Shown one piece after another: positions 7,735-15,178 of a DNA stretch of 44,287 nt (position 1 is the stretch's first letter; the number at the start of each line of letters is the position of its first letter). The stretch is from Streptomyces sp. MBT65 (lineage in GTDB: Bacteria > Actinomycetota > Actinomycetes > Streptomycetales > Streptomycetaceae). Location of the stretch: NCBI RefSeq assembly GCF_016612545.1, contig NZ_JAENRY010000047.1:1-44287 (forward strand). Reading direction: 5' to 3'. Both the position numbers and the translations under genes were made by a program. The notes under the pieces are model-generated. The model made no database searches, was not told where the DNA came from, and saw only the letters and a list, made by a program, of their open reading frames with translations.

Positions 7735-8781
7735 ATGGTCCGTACGGGGAGCGCGGGTGTCACGGCGGGTCCGACGCTGGCGGTCGTGGCCCGGGAGGCG
7801 GGGGTCTCCGTGCCGACGGCGTCCAAGGTGGTCAACGGCCGGGAGGACGTGGCGCCGGAGACCCGGCGGCGGGTGACGGAGGCGCTGGAGCGGCTCGGGT
7901 ATGTGCGCAGGCCGAGGTTCGACGCGAGCAAGGCGCCGGGGCTTGTCGACCTGGTGGTGCACTCCTTGGAGAGTTCCTGGTCGGGGGCGGTGCTGCACGG
8001 GGTGGAGGAGGCGGCGTACGAGGCCGGGCTCGAGGTGGTGGTCTCGGCGGGGCTGACCCGGACGCGGGCCGACCGGCCCGAACGGGGCTGGCTGGACAAG
8101 CTGGTCGGCCGTGGCTCGTCCGGAGTCCTGTTCAATCTGGCGGAGTTGACGCCGTCGCAGTACTCCTGGCTCGACCAGCACCGCATCCCGTTCGTGATGA
8201 TCGACCCCGTGCACGAGCCGCCGCCAGGGGTGGTGTCGGTCGGCGCGGCCAACTGGCAGGGCGGGGTGACGGCGACCGAGCATCTGCTGTCCCTGGGCCA
8301 CGAACAGATCGCGGTGATCGCGGGGCACCGGCACAAGATGTGCAGCAGCGCGCGGGTCGCCGGCTACCGCTCCGCGCTCGCCTCCGCGGGCCTGCGTGTG
8401 CGCCCGGAGTACATCCGCCACGGCGGCTTCGACCAGGCCATGGCCCGCACCCGGATGCACGAGCTCCTCGACCTGCCCGCACCGCCCACAGCGGTCTTCG
8501 TCTGCTCCGACCGGATGGCCCTCGGCGTCTACGAGGCGCTGGCGGAACGGGAGTTGCGCATCCCGGGCGACATCAGCGTGGTCGGTTTCGACGACCTTCC
8601 CGAGTCCCGCTGGGTGACTCCGGCGCTGACCACGATCCGGCAGCCGCTGTCGGAGATGGCGGCCACGGCACTGCGGTTGCTGCTGCGGCTGATGGCGGGT
8701 GACCGTCCGGAGGGGACGCGGACGGAGTTGTCGACGCGGTTGGTGGAGCGGACCAGCACGGGTGCGCCGGGCGGCCGGTAG
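7735..8781 (+). CDS. LacI-family transcriptional regulator (BxlR-like context)
   Basis: A 348-residue repressor. The start is set at ATG 7735 because GGAGAGG (7719-7725) sits 9 nt upstream; a longer in-frame reading back to 7618 would translate through the operator. The helix-turn-helix is LAVVAREAGVSVPTASKVVNG, followed by ETRRRVTEALERLGYVRR. The effector domain begins at GLVDLVVHSLESSWSGAVLHGVEEAA and ends with the ISVVGFDDLPESRWVTPALTTIRQP core. It lies 180 bp after the GH43 gene with its own operators, so it is probably a separate transcription unit. A xylan-derived sugar is the likely inducer. Confidence 0.92.
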   Translation: MVRTGSAGVTAGPTLAVVAREAGVSVPTASKVVNGREDVAPETRRRVTEALERLGYVRRPRFDASKAPGLVDLVVHSLESSWSGAVLHGVEEAAYEAGLEVVVSAGLTRTRADRPERGWLDKLVGRGSSGVLFNLAELTPSQYSWLDQHRIPFVMIDPVHEPPPGVVSVGAANWQGGVTATEHLLSLGHEQIAVIAGHRHKMCSSARVAGYRSALASAGLRVRPEYIRHGGFDQAMARTRMHELLDLPAPPTAVFVCSDRMALGVYEALAERELRIPGDISVVGFDDLPESRWVTPALTTIRQPLSEMAATALRLLLRLMAGDRPEGTRTELSTRLVERTSTGAPGGR

Positions 8782-8784
8782 CCT
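8779..8784 (+). promoter_or_regulatory. -10 element of a probable leaderless promoter
   Basis: TAGCCT ends 6 nt before ATG 8791, and no ribosome site is present. Transcription would begin at or next to the start codon. The element overlaps the stop codon of the LacI gene (TAG, 8779-8781). Confidence 0.6.
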
Positions 8785-8790
8785 GCCGAT

Positions 8791-9234
8791 ATGGCCATGT
8801 CATGGGAGAAGCGGCAGTTGATCGCGGACGGCTTCGAGCCCACGTATGTGGACTTGGAGTGGTACGACGGGCCACGAAAGGGACTCGCGCTCATCCATGG
8901 CGTCCCGCACTACTACGAAGGCTGGGAGTACGACGCCCGGGACGAGGCCTACGAGTACGCCGTGTGGCCCGCGAGCGAGGCGGCGGTGGCGATGGAGCGC
9001 GAGCAGTGGGCGATCTTCGTCAGGTACCAGGTCTCCGATCCCAGGGGCGACGAGCATCCCGGCCTCGAAGGGATCGACGCCCGCTACGACGAACTGGACC
9101 TGCTCCTCGCACCGCACCGTCAGGCGCCGGAGGGTGCTCGACGGCTCCTGGGCGAGATGCGGTTCGACGACGGGGACGACCGCTATCGCCTCGACGGGGT
9201 CGACCACTGGTTCCGGTGGCACCCGGCCGGGTGA
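8791..9234 (+). CDS. Conserved hypothetical protein, acidic, 147 residues
   Basis: The protein has no signal peptide or membrane segment. It is acidic and rich in aromatic residues (LEWYDGPRKG, HYYEGWEYDARDEAYEYAVW, VDHWFRWHPAG). No catalytic motif is recognised and no function is assigned. ATG at 8797 is a second possible start, but the -10 spacing favours 8791. A strong hairpin follows the stop. The codon usage is ordinary for the window. Confidence 0.75.
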   Translation: MAMSWEKRQLIADGFEPTYVDLEWYDGPRKGLALIHGVPHYYEGWEYDARDEAYEYAVWPASEAAVAMEREQWAIFVRYQVSDPRGDEHPGLEGIDARYDELDLLLAPHRQAPEGARRLLGEMRFDDGDDRYRLDGVDHWFRWHPAG

Positions 9235-9251
9235 GGTCGCCGTGACGGCGT

Positions 9252-9285
9252 ACGGGGCGGCGTGATCCGTCGTCCGCCGCCCCGT
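9252..9285 (+). terminator. Hairpin between convergent genes
   Basis: ACGGGGCGGCG (9252-9262) pairs perfectly with CGCCGCCCCGT (9275-9285) across a 12-nt loop, starting 17 bp after the hypothetical gene. It has no T-tract, as usual in this genus. Its right arm reaches the stop codon of the converging pseudogene. Confidence 0.6.
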
Positions 9286-9788
9286 CACCGTCCGCCGTCG
9301 CGGTGTCGGACGAACTGGTCGCCCAGCGCGCGGAGTTGTCGGCGCAGGAGCTTGCCGTTCGCGTTGCGGGGCAGGGTGTCCAGCCGGACAACATCGGGCG
9401 GGACCTTGTACCAGGACAGCCGGGACCGGGCGAGGGCGATCGACTCGGCGTCCAGGGCGGCGTCTTCCTCCTTGTCGGCCGGCTCGCTCTCGGGGACGGT
9501 CACCACGTAGGCGCGCGGGCTCGTGTCCTCGGCGGGTCGGCCCATGGAGATCACGCCGGGTTCGGTGGCGCCGTAGTTGTTGATCAGCCGGTTGCCCGGG
9601 AGCGGCACCAGTTGTTCGCGCAGTCGTGGCGAGAGGACCTCGCCCGCGCTCGACACCTCGGGGAGGTGGCCGAACGTCTCCGCGTGGCCGGGTTCGAGGA
9701 GCATGCGGGCCAGGAAGCTCGGCTGCGTGAAGAGGTCGGTGACCCGGTGGCGGTGGACGAGAACGAGGACGAGGACGAGGACGAGCAC
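9285..9788 (-). pseudogene. Truncated adenylate-forming (AMP-binding) enzyme remnant
   Basis: The minus strand encodes LFTQPSFLARMLLEPGHAETFGHLPEV and RLINNYGATEPGVISMG, the centre of an AMP-binding domain with its A5 motif. This is joined almost directly to RAYVVTVPESE and LSWYKVPPDVVRLDTLPRNANGKLLRRQL, the C-terminal subdomain with the A10 lysine. The N-terminal half, including the P-loop-like A3 motif, is missing. So is the stretch carrying motifs A6-A8. The open frame starts inside a CTCGTC microsatellite that gives a meaningless LVLVLV start. Homology begins at about 9755. It is a decayed acyl-CoA synthetase or NRPS adenylation gene, not a working enzyme. Confidence 0.75.
9756..9785. repeat. 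GACGAG hexanucleotide microsatellite
   Basis: There are five consecutive 6-bp units, four GACGAG and one AACGAG. They lie at the broken 5' end of the adenylation remnant, so slippage or recombination here may mark the deletion endpoint. Confidence 0.7.
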
Positions 9789-9837
9789 CGACGCTCGGGC
9801 CCTGGCTGTGCACAGGGCCCTGGCGGTGTACGGGCTG

Positions 9838-10491
9838 CTAGCTCAGCCCCGCCGTCCAGTTGATGCCGCCGAGCAGGTGGGCGCGGAAGTCCGGGTCTTC
9901 GTATGCCTCTGCGGCGTGACCCAGGGCCGTGTAGAAGACCCGGCCGTCGCCCTTCGCGTGGCACCAGGCCAAGGGGTGGTCGACGCCCATCCGGCCACCC
10001 TCGTAGGAGGATTCGTCCGCCGAGACGAGGACGTGTGTCGAACTCCGCGGGCTGGTGCGGAAGTCGTACCACTCGTCCGTGAACTGCCATACGGCGGGCA
10101 GGTGTCGGGTGGACGGGTGCGTGCGGTCCTCGATGACCGCCCGGCCGGGCTGGTGGGCGGGGTGCCGGTCGAAGCGGGCGCCGAGGAGGTCGCCGTAGTA
10201 CGGCCAGTCGTACTCGGTGCAGGCCGCGGCGTGGATGCCGACGAAGCCGCCGCCCGACTCGACGTAGGCGGCGAGGAGTTGACGGCCCGTCGGGGTCAGG
10301 ACCTCGCCGCTGGTGGAGAGGAAGACGACGGCCGCGTAGTCGTCCAGGGGGCGTTCGAAGGCTGCCGGGTCCTCGGTGGCGTCCACCTCGAAGGGGCCGA
10401 GGGTGCGTACGGCGGTCACCGCGGCCGGGATGGAGTCGTGGCGGTAGGCGGTGGTGCGGGTGAAGACCAGGAGGCGGGGTGCGGCGGCCAT
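9838..10491 (-). CDS. ThuA-like domain protein
   Basis: A 217-residue protein with a glutamine-amidotransferase-like ThuA fold, from RLLVFTRTTAYRHDSIPAAV through VVFLSTSGEVLT, GGGFVGIHAA and DHPLAWCHAKGDGRVFYTALGH. Members occur in sugar metabolism and trehalose-related loci; the exact reaction is generally unknown. The start is taken at ATG 10491 because TAGGCT lies 7 nt upstream. A longer in-frame TTG reading exists but overlaps the neighbouring stop. It follows the lipoprotein gene on the same strand but probably has its own leaderless promoter. Confidence 0.85.
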   Translation of the reverse strand: MAAAPRLLVFTRTTAYRHDSIPAAVTAVRTLGPFEVDATEDPAAFERPLDDYAAVVFLSTSGEVLTPTGRQLLAAYVESGGGFVGIHAAACTEYDWPYYGDLLGARFDRHPAHQPGRAVIEDRTHPSTRHLPAVWQFTDEWYDFRTSPRSSTHVLVSADESSYEGGRMGVDHPLAWCHAKGDGRVFYTALGHAAEAYEDPDFRAHLLGGINWTAGLS

Positions 10492-10498
10492 GCGCGTG

Positions 10499-10504
10499 AG
10501 CCTA
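10499..10504 (-). promoter_or_regulatory. -10 element of a probable leaderless promoter (ThuA gene)
   Basis: On the minus strand TAGGCT is followed after 7 nt by the ATG at 10491. There is no convincing Shine-Dalgarno. Confidence 0.5.
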
Positions 10505-10550
10505 GTTCGCGTCCGCGTCTGCTCGGCGGACCCCGCCTCCCGGCGCGTGC

Positions 10551-11201
10551 TCAACCGCCCTTCCCCACACTGTTGTCGGGCGCCCCGTCCCCGTTCGTCG
10601 GCAGGTCGCCGCGCTCCACGGGCGAGGTGACCGCGCGGGCGGGCGGGAGGACGACGGTGAGTTCGCTCTCGTACGGGCGGCGGACCGACGCGATGGCCTT
10701 GCGCAGGAGGGCGCGGCTCACCTTGCCCTGTTCGGCGCCGACGTGCACGAGGTGGCCCTTCTGCGCGAGCACGTACTCGATCTGCCCTCCGCCGGTCCGG
10801 TACCAGGCGGCTCCGTCGCGTACGCAGGTCATGTGCTCGGCGAACGCCGCCTGTGTCGCGCAGTTCGCGTCGGTCATCGTGCCCGGCTCCACGCGCAGGT
10901 TGATCACGGCACCGGTCTTCAGCGAGGTGTACGCGATGGAGAGACCGACGTCCGAGGCGCCGACCGACTGCTGGGCGAGGGTGAATCCGGGCGGGTCGAT
11001 GACGTGGACGAGGTCGGGGTCGAGGCCCAACGCCTCCGCGCGGGACGCGAGTTCGGCCGGATCGGCGGGGGACGCGGAGGCCTTCGGGTCCGCGGTGCCG
11101 GCGCCGGCCTTCTGGGTATCGACGCCCGCCTTCTCGGTACCGCAGCCGGCGAGCAGCAAGGGCAGCAGCAACAGCGGCAGGACGCGCGCGGTACGGATCA
11201 T
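10551..11201 (-). CDS. Putative lipoprotein of unknown function
   Basis: A 216-residue exported protein. The signal peptide MIRTARVLPLLLLPLLLAGC ends in a lipobox, so Cys20 should be lipidated. A linker rich in Ala, Gly, Thr and Pro follows. The globular part (VHVIDPPGFTLAQQS to SVRRPYE) contains two cysteines, ANCATQ and MTCVRD, that could form a disulfide. No enzymatic motif is seen. It lies downstream of a 23-bp tandem repeat and is divergent from a VOC-like gene. CAGGAT lies 6 nt before the ATG, suggesting a leaderless transcript. Confidence 0.8.
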   Translation of the reverse strand: MIRTARVLPLLLLPLLLAGCGTEKAGVDTQKAGAGTADPKASASPADPAELASRAEALGLDPDLVHVIDPPGFTLAQQSVGASDVGLSIAYTSLKTGAVINLRVEPGTMTDANCATQAAFAEHMTCVRDGAAWYRTGGGQIEYVLAQKGHLVHVGAEQGKVSRALLRKAIASVRRPYESELTVVLPPARAVTSPVERGDLPTNGDGAPDNSVGKGG

Positions 11202-11207
11202 GCGCCC

Positions 11208-11213
11208 ATCCTG
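11208..11213 (-). promoter_or_regulatory. -10 element of a probable leaderless promoter (lipoprotein gene)
   Basis: CAGGAT on the minus strand, then GGGCGC and ATG at 11201. It differs from TAnnnT only in its first base. Confidence 0.4.
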
Positions 11214-11233
11214 CCGTACAGCTGTTCCACAGT

Positions 11234-11279
11234 TGAGGGACTTTTCTCTCCTCCGGTGAGGGACTTTTCTCTCCTCCGG
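11234..11279. repeat. Perfect 23-bp tandem duplication between divergent genes
   Basis: Two identical 23-bp units (11234-11256 and 11257-11279) begin TGAGGGACTTTTC and end CTCCTCCGG. They lie between the lipoprotein gene and the divergent VOC-like gene. On the minus strand each unit contains GGAGGAG. They could be paired regulator sites or a recent slippage duplication. Confidence 0.8.
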
Positions 11280-11294
11280 CGCGGCCTCGCCGCG

Positions 11295-11300
11295 TAGCCT
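11295..11300 (+). promoter_or_regulatory. -10 element of a probable leaderless promoter (11309 gene)
   Basis: TAGCCT is followed by AGGTGGGG and ATG at 11309, a spacing of 8 nt. The AGGTGGGG abuts the ATG and is too close to act as a normal ribosome site. Confidence 0.45.
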
Positions 11301-11308
11301 AGGTGGGG

Positions 11309-11941
11309 ATGAATGCCATTCCCGCACGCCTCGACCATCTCGTCCTCGCGACGCCCGAACTGGCGGCGACGGTCGCCCAGTTCACCGAGCGCACCGGTAT
11401 CGCGCCGGTGGAGGGCGGTGCCCATGTCGGGCTCGGTACCCGCAACTACCTTGTCTCTCTGGGTGGTTCGCGTTACCTGGAGATCATCGGTCCGGACCCG
11501 GAGCAGCCCGCGCCGTCGGGTCCCCGCCCCTTCGGCATCGAGGGGCTGGCCGCCGCCCGGACGGTGACCTGGGCGCTCTCCCCGCCCGACCTGGACGCGG
11601 CGGTCGCGGCGGCGCGTGCGCGGGGGTACGACCCCGGGCCCGTGCGGGCGATGAGCCGCCGCCGGCCCGACGGCACGCTGCTGGAGTGGCGGCTCACCGA
11701 CGGGGACACGGCGCATCCCTCCGGCCTGGTGCCGTTCCTCATCGACTGGAGTTCCTCGCCCCACCCGACCGCCTCGGGCCTGCCCGTCGCACCCCTGCTG
11801 GAGCTGACGGCGACGGCCCCGGTCCCGGCCGAGATCCGCCCGCTGCTGTCCGCCGTGGACACGGAACTGCCGCTGACGGAGGGCCCGGTGGGTCTGTCGT
11901 TCACGGTGAGCACACCACGGGGAGCGGTGACCTTCGGCTGA
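11309..11941 (+). CDS. VOC superfamily protein, glyoxalase-like domain
   Basis: A 210-residue protein. The N-terminus IPARLDHLVLATPELAATVAQFTERTGIAPVEGG has the vicinal-oxygen-chelate first repeat. It is followed by GTRNYLVSLGGSRYLEIIGPDPEQP, and the central HPSGLVPFLIDWSSSPHPT is typical of the Glyoxalase_3-like group. Possible metal ligands are the His of LDHLVL and the Glu of YLEIIG. The substrate is unknown. A GTG at 11303 is in frame, but ATG 11309 is preferred from the -10 spacing. Confidence 0.82.
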   Translation: MNAIPARLDHLVLATPELAATVAQFTERTGIAPVEGGAHVGLGTRNYLVSLGGSRYLEIIGPDPEQPAPSGPRPFGIEGLAAARTVTWALSPPDLDAAVAAARARGYDPGPVRAMSRRRPDGTLLEWRLTDGDTAHPSGLVPFLIDWSSSPHPTASGLPVAPLLELTATAPVPAEIRPLLSAVDTELPLTEGPVGLSFTVSTPRGAVTFG

Positions 11942-11975
11942 GGAACCCGAGGAACCCGAGGAGACCGAGGAGACC
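11940..11975. repeat. Four 9-bp tandem units
   Basis: Two GAGGAACCC and two GAGGAGACC units run head to tail directly over and after the stop codon of the VOC-like gene. They are out of frame with it. They look like slippage products and no function is apparent. Confidence 0.7.
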
Positions 11976-12087
11976 GCTTCGACACGACGTCGGCCGAACG
12001 GCCGTTGCGACACGCCCTCGACCGAGTAGCCGCTCCGACCCGACCGCCGTGTCCGATTCCTTCAAGACCCGCCGACCGGCCCCCGCC

Positions 12088-12093
12088 TACCGT
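12088..12093 (+). promoter_or_regulatory. -10 element of a probable leaderless promoter (12100 gene)
   Basis: TACCGT, then GGCCCC (6 nt) and ATG at 12100. No Shine-Dalgarno is present. Confidence 0.55.
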
Positions 12094-12099
12094 GGCCCC

Positions 12100-12501
12100 A
12101 TGACTCCACGATTCGACGCGATCGGCCTGGTCGTCTCCGACATGGCCGCCTCTGTCGCCTTCTACCGCCGGCTCGGGTTCGGGTTCCCCGAGGGTGCCGA
12201 GAGCCAGCCGCATGCCGAGGCCCAACTGCCGGGTGGATCGCGGCTGTTGCTGGACACGGAGGACACCGTCCGGTCCTTCCACGCGGGTTGGCGGCCGCCC
12301 ACCGGGGGCAACGGCCGGGCCGCGCTCGCCCTGCTCTGTGACGACCCCGCCGAAGTCGACCGGGTGTATGAGGAGTTGACCGGTGCCGGGCATCACGGCG
12401 AGCTCAAGCCGTGGGACGCCTTCTGGGGTCAGCGGTACGCCGTCGTGCACGACCCCGACGGCAACGGCGTGGACCTGTTCGCCCCGCTGAGCACGTCCTA
12501 G
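12100..12501 (+). CDS. VOC family protein (glyoxalase/bleomycin-resistance fold)
   Basis: A 133-residue single-module VOC protein. It starts [28 protein letters not shown] and ends [17 protein letters not shown], both family hallmarks. The usual first metal His is replaced by Ala/Ile (DAIGLVV), so it may bind a small molecule rather than act as a metalloenzyme. It converges on an AraC regulator with which it shares 4 bp at the stop codons, a pairing that often reflects a functional link. Confidence 0.87.
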   Translation: MTPRFDAIGLVVSDMAASVAFYRRLGFGFPEGAESQPHAEAQLPGGSRLLLDTEDTVRSFHAGWRPPTGGNGRAALALLCDDPAEVDRVYEELTGAGHHGELKPWDAFWGQRYAVVHDPDGNGVDLFAPLSTS

Positions 12502-13196
12502 CCGGCGCGGGCGAGCAGTTCCCGCAGTGGCATCCCCGCCAACTCCTTGACGTCCCGGGCGAGATGGGCCTGGTCCGCGTAGCCGGACCGGGCCGCCGTC
12601 TCGGCGAACGGGACTCCGGCGCGGGCCAGCGCGAGGGCCCGCTGGAGGCGCAGCACCCGGGCGAGGGTCTTGGGGCCGTAGCCGAACGCGGCCAGCGAGC
12701 GCCGGTGCAACTGGCGGGCGCCGAGGCCGAGTTCGTCGGCGGTGGCGGCGACGGGGCGGCCGGTGTCGAGGGCCGCCACGAGGTGTCGTAGCAGCGGATC
12801 GGGGGCGGGTGTCTCGGTGGCGCGGCGCAGGGCCAGGTCCTCCAGCGCGGTCGCCGGGTCGGGGGCCGTGTCGAGGCGGGCGCTCAGGCGTCGTACCGTC
12901 GCGGCGGGCCAGAGGTCGGTGAGGTCGACGCGGCGGTCGCGGAGTTCGTGGGCGGGGACACCCAGGTAGGTGGGCGCGGTGCCGGGGGCGAAGCGGAGGC
13001 CGGCCCAGTGCGCGGGTTCGCTGCCGGGGACGTAGGCGCGGGTGTCGGGGCCCGCGACCAGCAGGCGGCCCTCGTGCCAGAGAAGGTCCATGCAGCCGTC
13101 GGGCAGGACGGGGTGGACCCGGGCGGCGGTGGGGGCCTCGACGGTCCGGCTCCACACGACCGCGCCCGGCAGCCGGGACGCCCGCTCCACGTACAC
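12498..13196 (-). CDS. AraC-family transcriptional regulator with DUF6597-type N-terminus
   Basis: A 232-residue regulator. The N-terminal part ([27 protein letters not shown] and [22 protein letters not shown]) is a small-molecule-sensing cupin-like domain. The C-terminal AraC double helix-turn-helix spans [34 protein letters not shown] and [25 protein letters not shown]. The GTG start at 13196 follows TAGCCT plus 7 nt. It may control the convergent VOC gene. Confidence 0.87.
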   Translation of the reverse strand: MYVERASRLPGAVVWSRTVEAPTAARVHPVLPDGCMDLLWHEGRLLVAGPDTRAYVPGSEPAHWAGLRFAPGTAPTYLGVPAHELRDRRVDLTDLWPAATVRRLSARLDTAPDPATALEDLALRRATETPAPDPLLRHLVAALDTGRPVAATADELGLGARQLHRRSLAAFGYGPKTLARVLRLQRALALARAGVPFAETAARSGYADQAHLARDVKELAGMPLRELLARAG

Positions 13197-13203
13197 AGCC
13201 GCC

Positions 13204-13209
13204 AGGCTA
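13204..13209 (-). promoter_or_regulatory. -10 element overlapping the upstream AraC stop codon
   Basis: TAGCCT on the minus strand lies 7 nt before GTG 13196. Its first three bases are the TAG stop of the preceding AraC gene (13207-13209). Confidence 0.5.
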
Positions 13210-14142
13210 CGCCGACCGCGTCCGGTGCTCCTGCGGGCTCACGCCGTAGACCCGCTTGAAGGCGCTGGACAGGGCGAACGCGCTGCCGTAGCCGACCTGT
13301 CGGGCGATCGCGCCGATGGTGTCCTCGGTGTCGCGCAGGCGGTCGGCGGTGAGGGCGAGGCGCCAGGCCGTGAGGTACGACATCGGGGGTTCGCCCACCA
13401 GGTCGGTGAAGCGGCGGGCCAGGGCCGCGCGGGAGACGCCCGCCTTGGCGGCGAGGGAGGCGACCGTCCAGGGGTGGGCCGGGTCGTCCTGGAGGAGGCG
13501 CAGGACCCTGCCGACGACCGGGTCCGCCAGGGCGCGGTACCAGGCCGGGGCCGCCGCCTCCGGGCGGGAGAACCAGGCCCTGAGCGCGGCGATGACCAGG
13601 AGGTCCAGAAGGCGGTCCAGGACGACCTCCTGGGCGGGTTCGTCGCGGACGATCTCCTCCATGAGGAGCGGGGTGAGCGGGCACTCCCAGACCTCGGAGG
13701 GGAGGGAGAGCAGCGGTGGGAGGGCGTCCAGGAGACGGCCGTTGATCTCGCCGCGCATGAGGTAGGTGCCGATGAGCATGACCGCGGAGCCGTCGAGGCG
13801 GTCGCCCCAGGTGCGGACGCCGAGGTCCATGGAGCCCTTGAGGGGGGTGCCGTCGGGGTAGTGGCACTCGCCGCCGGGCAGGATCACGGCCTGCGGGGTG
13901 GTGTCCGGGGCGTCGCCGCAGGTGTACGGGTCCGGGCCACGCGCGATGGCGAGGTCGCCCGCCCGCAGCCGTACGCGCTCCCCCGTCTCCGGAGTGATCA
14001 CGGCGTCACCGCGGACCATGAGCATGACCGTCAGGGGGGCGCGGTCCTCGACGCGTACCGCCCAGGGCGGGTCGAAGCACGCGCGGATCATGAAGGCGCC
14101 ACGCGCGCGTGGACCCTCGAGAAGGCCTGCAAGGGCGTCCAT
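13207..14142 (-). CDS. AraC-family transcriptional regulator with cupin sensor
   Basis: A 311-residue regulator. It opens with [33 protein letters not shown] and [13 protein letters not shown], the Cupin_6-type ligand-binding domain. The AraC DNA-binding domain is at the C-terminus: [38 protein letters not shown] and [33 protein letters not shown]. It is divergent from the broken NmrA-like gene only 81 bp away. That arrangement often means the regulator controls the oxidoreductase; here its target has been lost. Confidence 0.9.
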   Translation of the reverse strand: MDALAGLLEGPRARGAFMIRACFDPPWAVRVEDRAPLTVMLMVRGDAVITPETGERVRLRAGDLAIARGPDPYTCGDAPDTTPQAVILPGGECHYPDGTPLKGSMDLGVRTWGDRLDGSAVMLIGTYLMRGEINGRLLDALPPLLSLPSEVWECPLTPLLMEEIVRDEPAQEVVLDRLLDLLVIAALRAWFSRPEAAAPAWYRALADPVVGRVLRLLQDDPAHPWTVASLAAKAGVSRAALARRFTDLVGEPPMSYLTAWRLALTADRLRDTEDTIGAIARQVGYGSAFALSSAFKRVYGVSPQEHRTRSA

Positions 14143-14148
14143 GCGGCC

Positions 14149-14154
14149 AGCGTA
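14149..14154 (-). promoter_or_regulatory. -10 element of a probable leaderless promoter (cupin AraC gene)
   Basis: TACGCT, GGCCGC (6 nt) and ATG at 14142 on the minus strand. Confidence 0.55.
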
Positions 14155-14223
14155 GACGCGGGCTTATGGGAATGAGCCGTTCAGCGATGGTCCGGGCTCG
14201 CGGACGGCGGTTGACTGGTCGGC

Positions 14224-15098
14224 ATGACACAGAATGCGCGGAACATGACGGTTGTGGTGACGGGCGCTTCGGGTCGTACCGGGCGCCGGGTGGCGGAGGC
14301 GGCGCGTGCCGCGGGGCTGACCGTGCGGGAGGCCTCGCGGGCGCGGGGCTTCGACTGGGCGGACCGCTCGACGTGGGCGGACACCCTGCGGGGCGCCGAC
14401 GCGGCGTATCTCGTGTACCCCTCGGACGTCGGGGCTCCGGAGGCGGGCCGTGCGGTGGGGCTGCTGGCGCAGGAGGCGGTCGGGCTGAGCGTACGGCGGC
14501 TGGTGCTGCTGTCGTCGCGGGGTGAGGAGCGGGCGCGGCCCACGGAGGAGGCGCTGCGGGGGTCGGGGGCGGACTGGACGGTCGTACGGGCGGCGTGGTT
14601 CGCGCGGAACTTCAGCGAGGGGCCGCTGGTGGAGGGGTTGCGGGAGAGCGGGGAACTGGTGTTCCCCGGGGGTTCGGTGCGGGAGCCTCCCCCATAGCCT
14701 TAAGGGCATGGGAGGTGCCCCCAGTCGATGTGCGGGACATCGCGGACGTGGTCGTCGCGGCGCTGACGGGCGGGGACCGGCATGTGGGGCAGGCGATCAC
14801 GGTGTCCGGGCCTCGGTTGCTGACGTTCGGTGAGGCGGTCGCGGAGATCGCCGCGGTGACGGGGCGTGAGCTGACGTATCGGGCGGTGTCGGCGCGTCAG
14901 TACGGGGAGGTTCTCGCGGGGTTCGGGGTGCCGGCGGAGGAGGTGGAGTTCCTGGTGGAGTTGTTCGAGTCGCTGCTCGACGGGCGCAACGCGTATCTCT
15001 CCGAGGGCGTTCAGGAGGTGCTGGGCCGTGAGCCGCGTGGCTTCGGGGAGTTCGTGCGGGAGGCTGCGTCCGTGGGGGTCTGGAAGGCCGGTTCGTAG
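14224..15098 (+). pseudogene. NmrA-like NAD(P)-binding oxidoreductase broken by a small palindromic insertion
   Basis: The first frame (14224-14697) encodes a Rossmann start, MTVVVTGASGRTGRRVAEAAR, and continues through WTVVRAAWFARNFSEGPL to GELVFPGGSVRE. It then hits TAG at 14695 inside a palindrome. The second frame resumes at VDVRDIADVVVAALTG and runs through GRELTYRAVSARQYGEVLAGFGVPAEE to the stop at 15098. Removing 29-32 nt at the palindrome rejoins both parts into one NmrA/SDR-type protein of about 280 residues, with no other lesion. The gene would act on a quinone or similar substrate. It is now probably inactive unless a shortened protein works. Confidence 0.85.
14681..14722. repeat. 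Small palindromic insertion element inside the NmrA-like gene
   Basis: An imperfect 42-bp palindrome is centred on CCTTAAGG (14698-14705). GGGAG is repeated at both ends of the 29-nt insert (14681-14685 and 14710-14714), like a target duplication. The element adds a number of bases that is not a multiple of three and brings its own stop. From memory, similar palindromes are scattered through Streptomyces genomes. It has no coding capacity, so any mobility would be non-autonomous. Confidence 0.7.
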
Positions 15099-15110
15099 GC
15101 TGCGGGTTCG

Positions 15111-15159
15111 TTGGGGCTGGGTGCGCCCACGCGGCGGAGCCGCACATCGACACAGCCCC
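15111..15159. repeat. Streptomyces-type intergenic repeat
   Basis: The block starts TTGGGGCTGGGTGCGCCCAC, contains the small hairpin GCGGC-GGA-GCCGC (15131-15143) and ends ACACAGCCCCGCG. Very similar blocks are familiar from many Streptomyces intergenic regions. It lies between convergent genes. Confidence 0.55.
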
Positions 15160-15175
15160 GCGCCCTATGGGGCGC
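15160..15175. terminator. Bidirectional hairpin between convergent genes
   Basis: GCGCCC-TATG-GGGCGC is a perfect 6-bp GC stem with a 4-nt loop. It starts 61 bp after the NmrA-like remnant and ends 3 bp before the stop of the YihY-like gene, so it can serve both strands. Confidence 0.55.
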
Positions 15176-15178
15176 GCT

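Noticed and set aside
9262..9863. Plus-strand frames across the adenylation remnant
   Set aside because: Only the minus strand shows adenylate-forming enzyme motifs.
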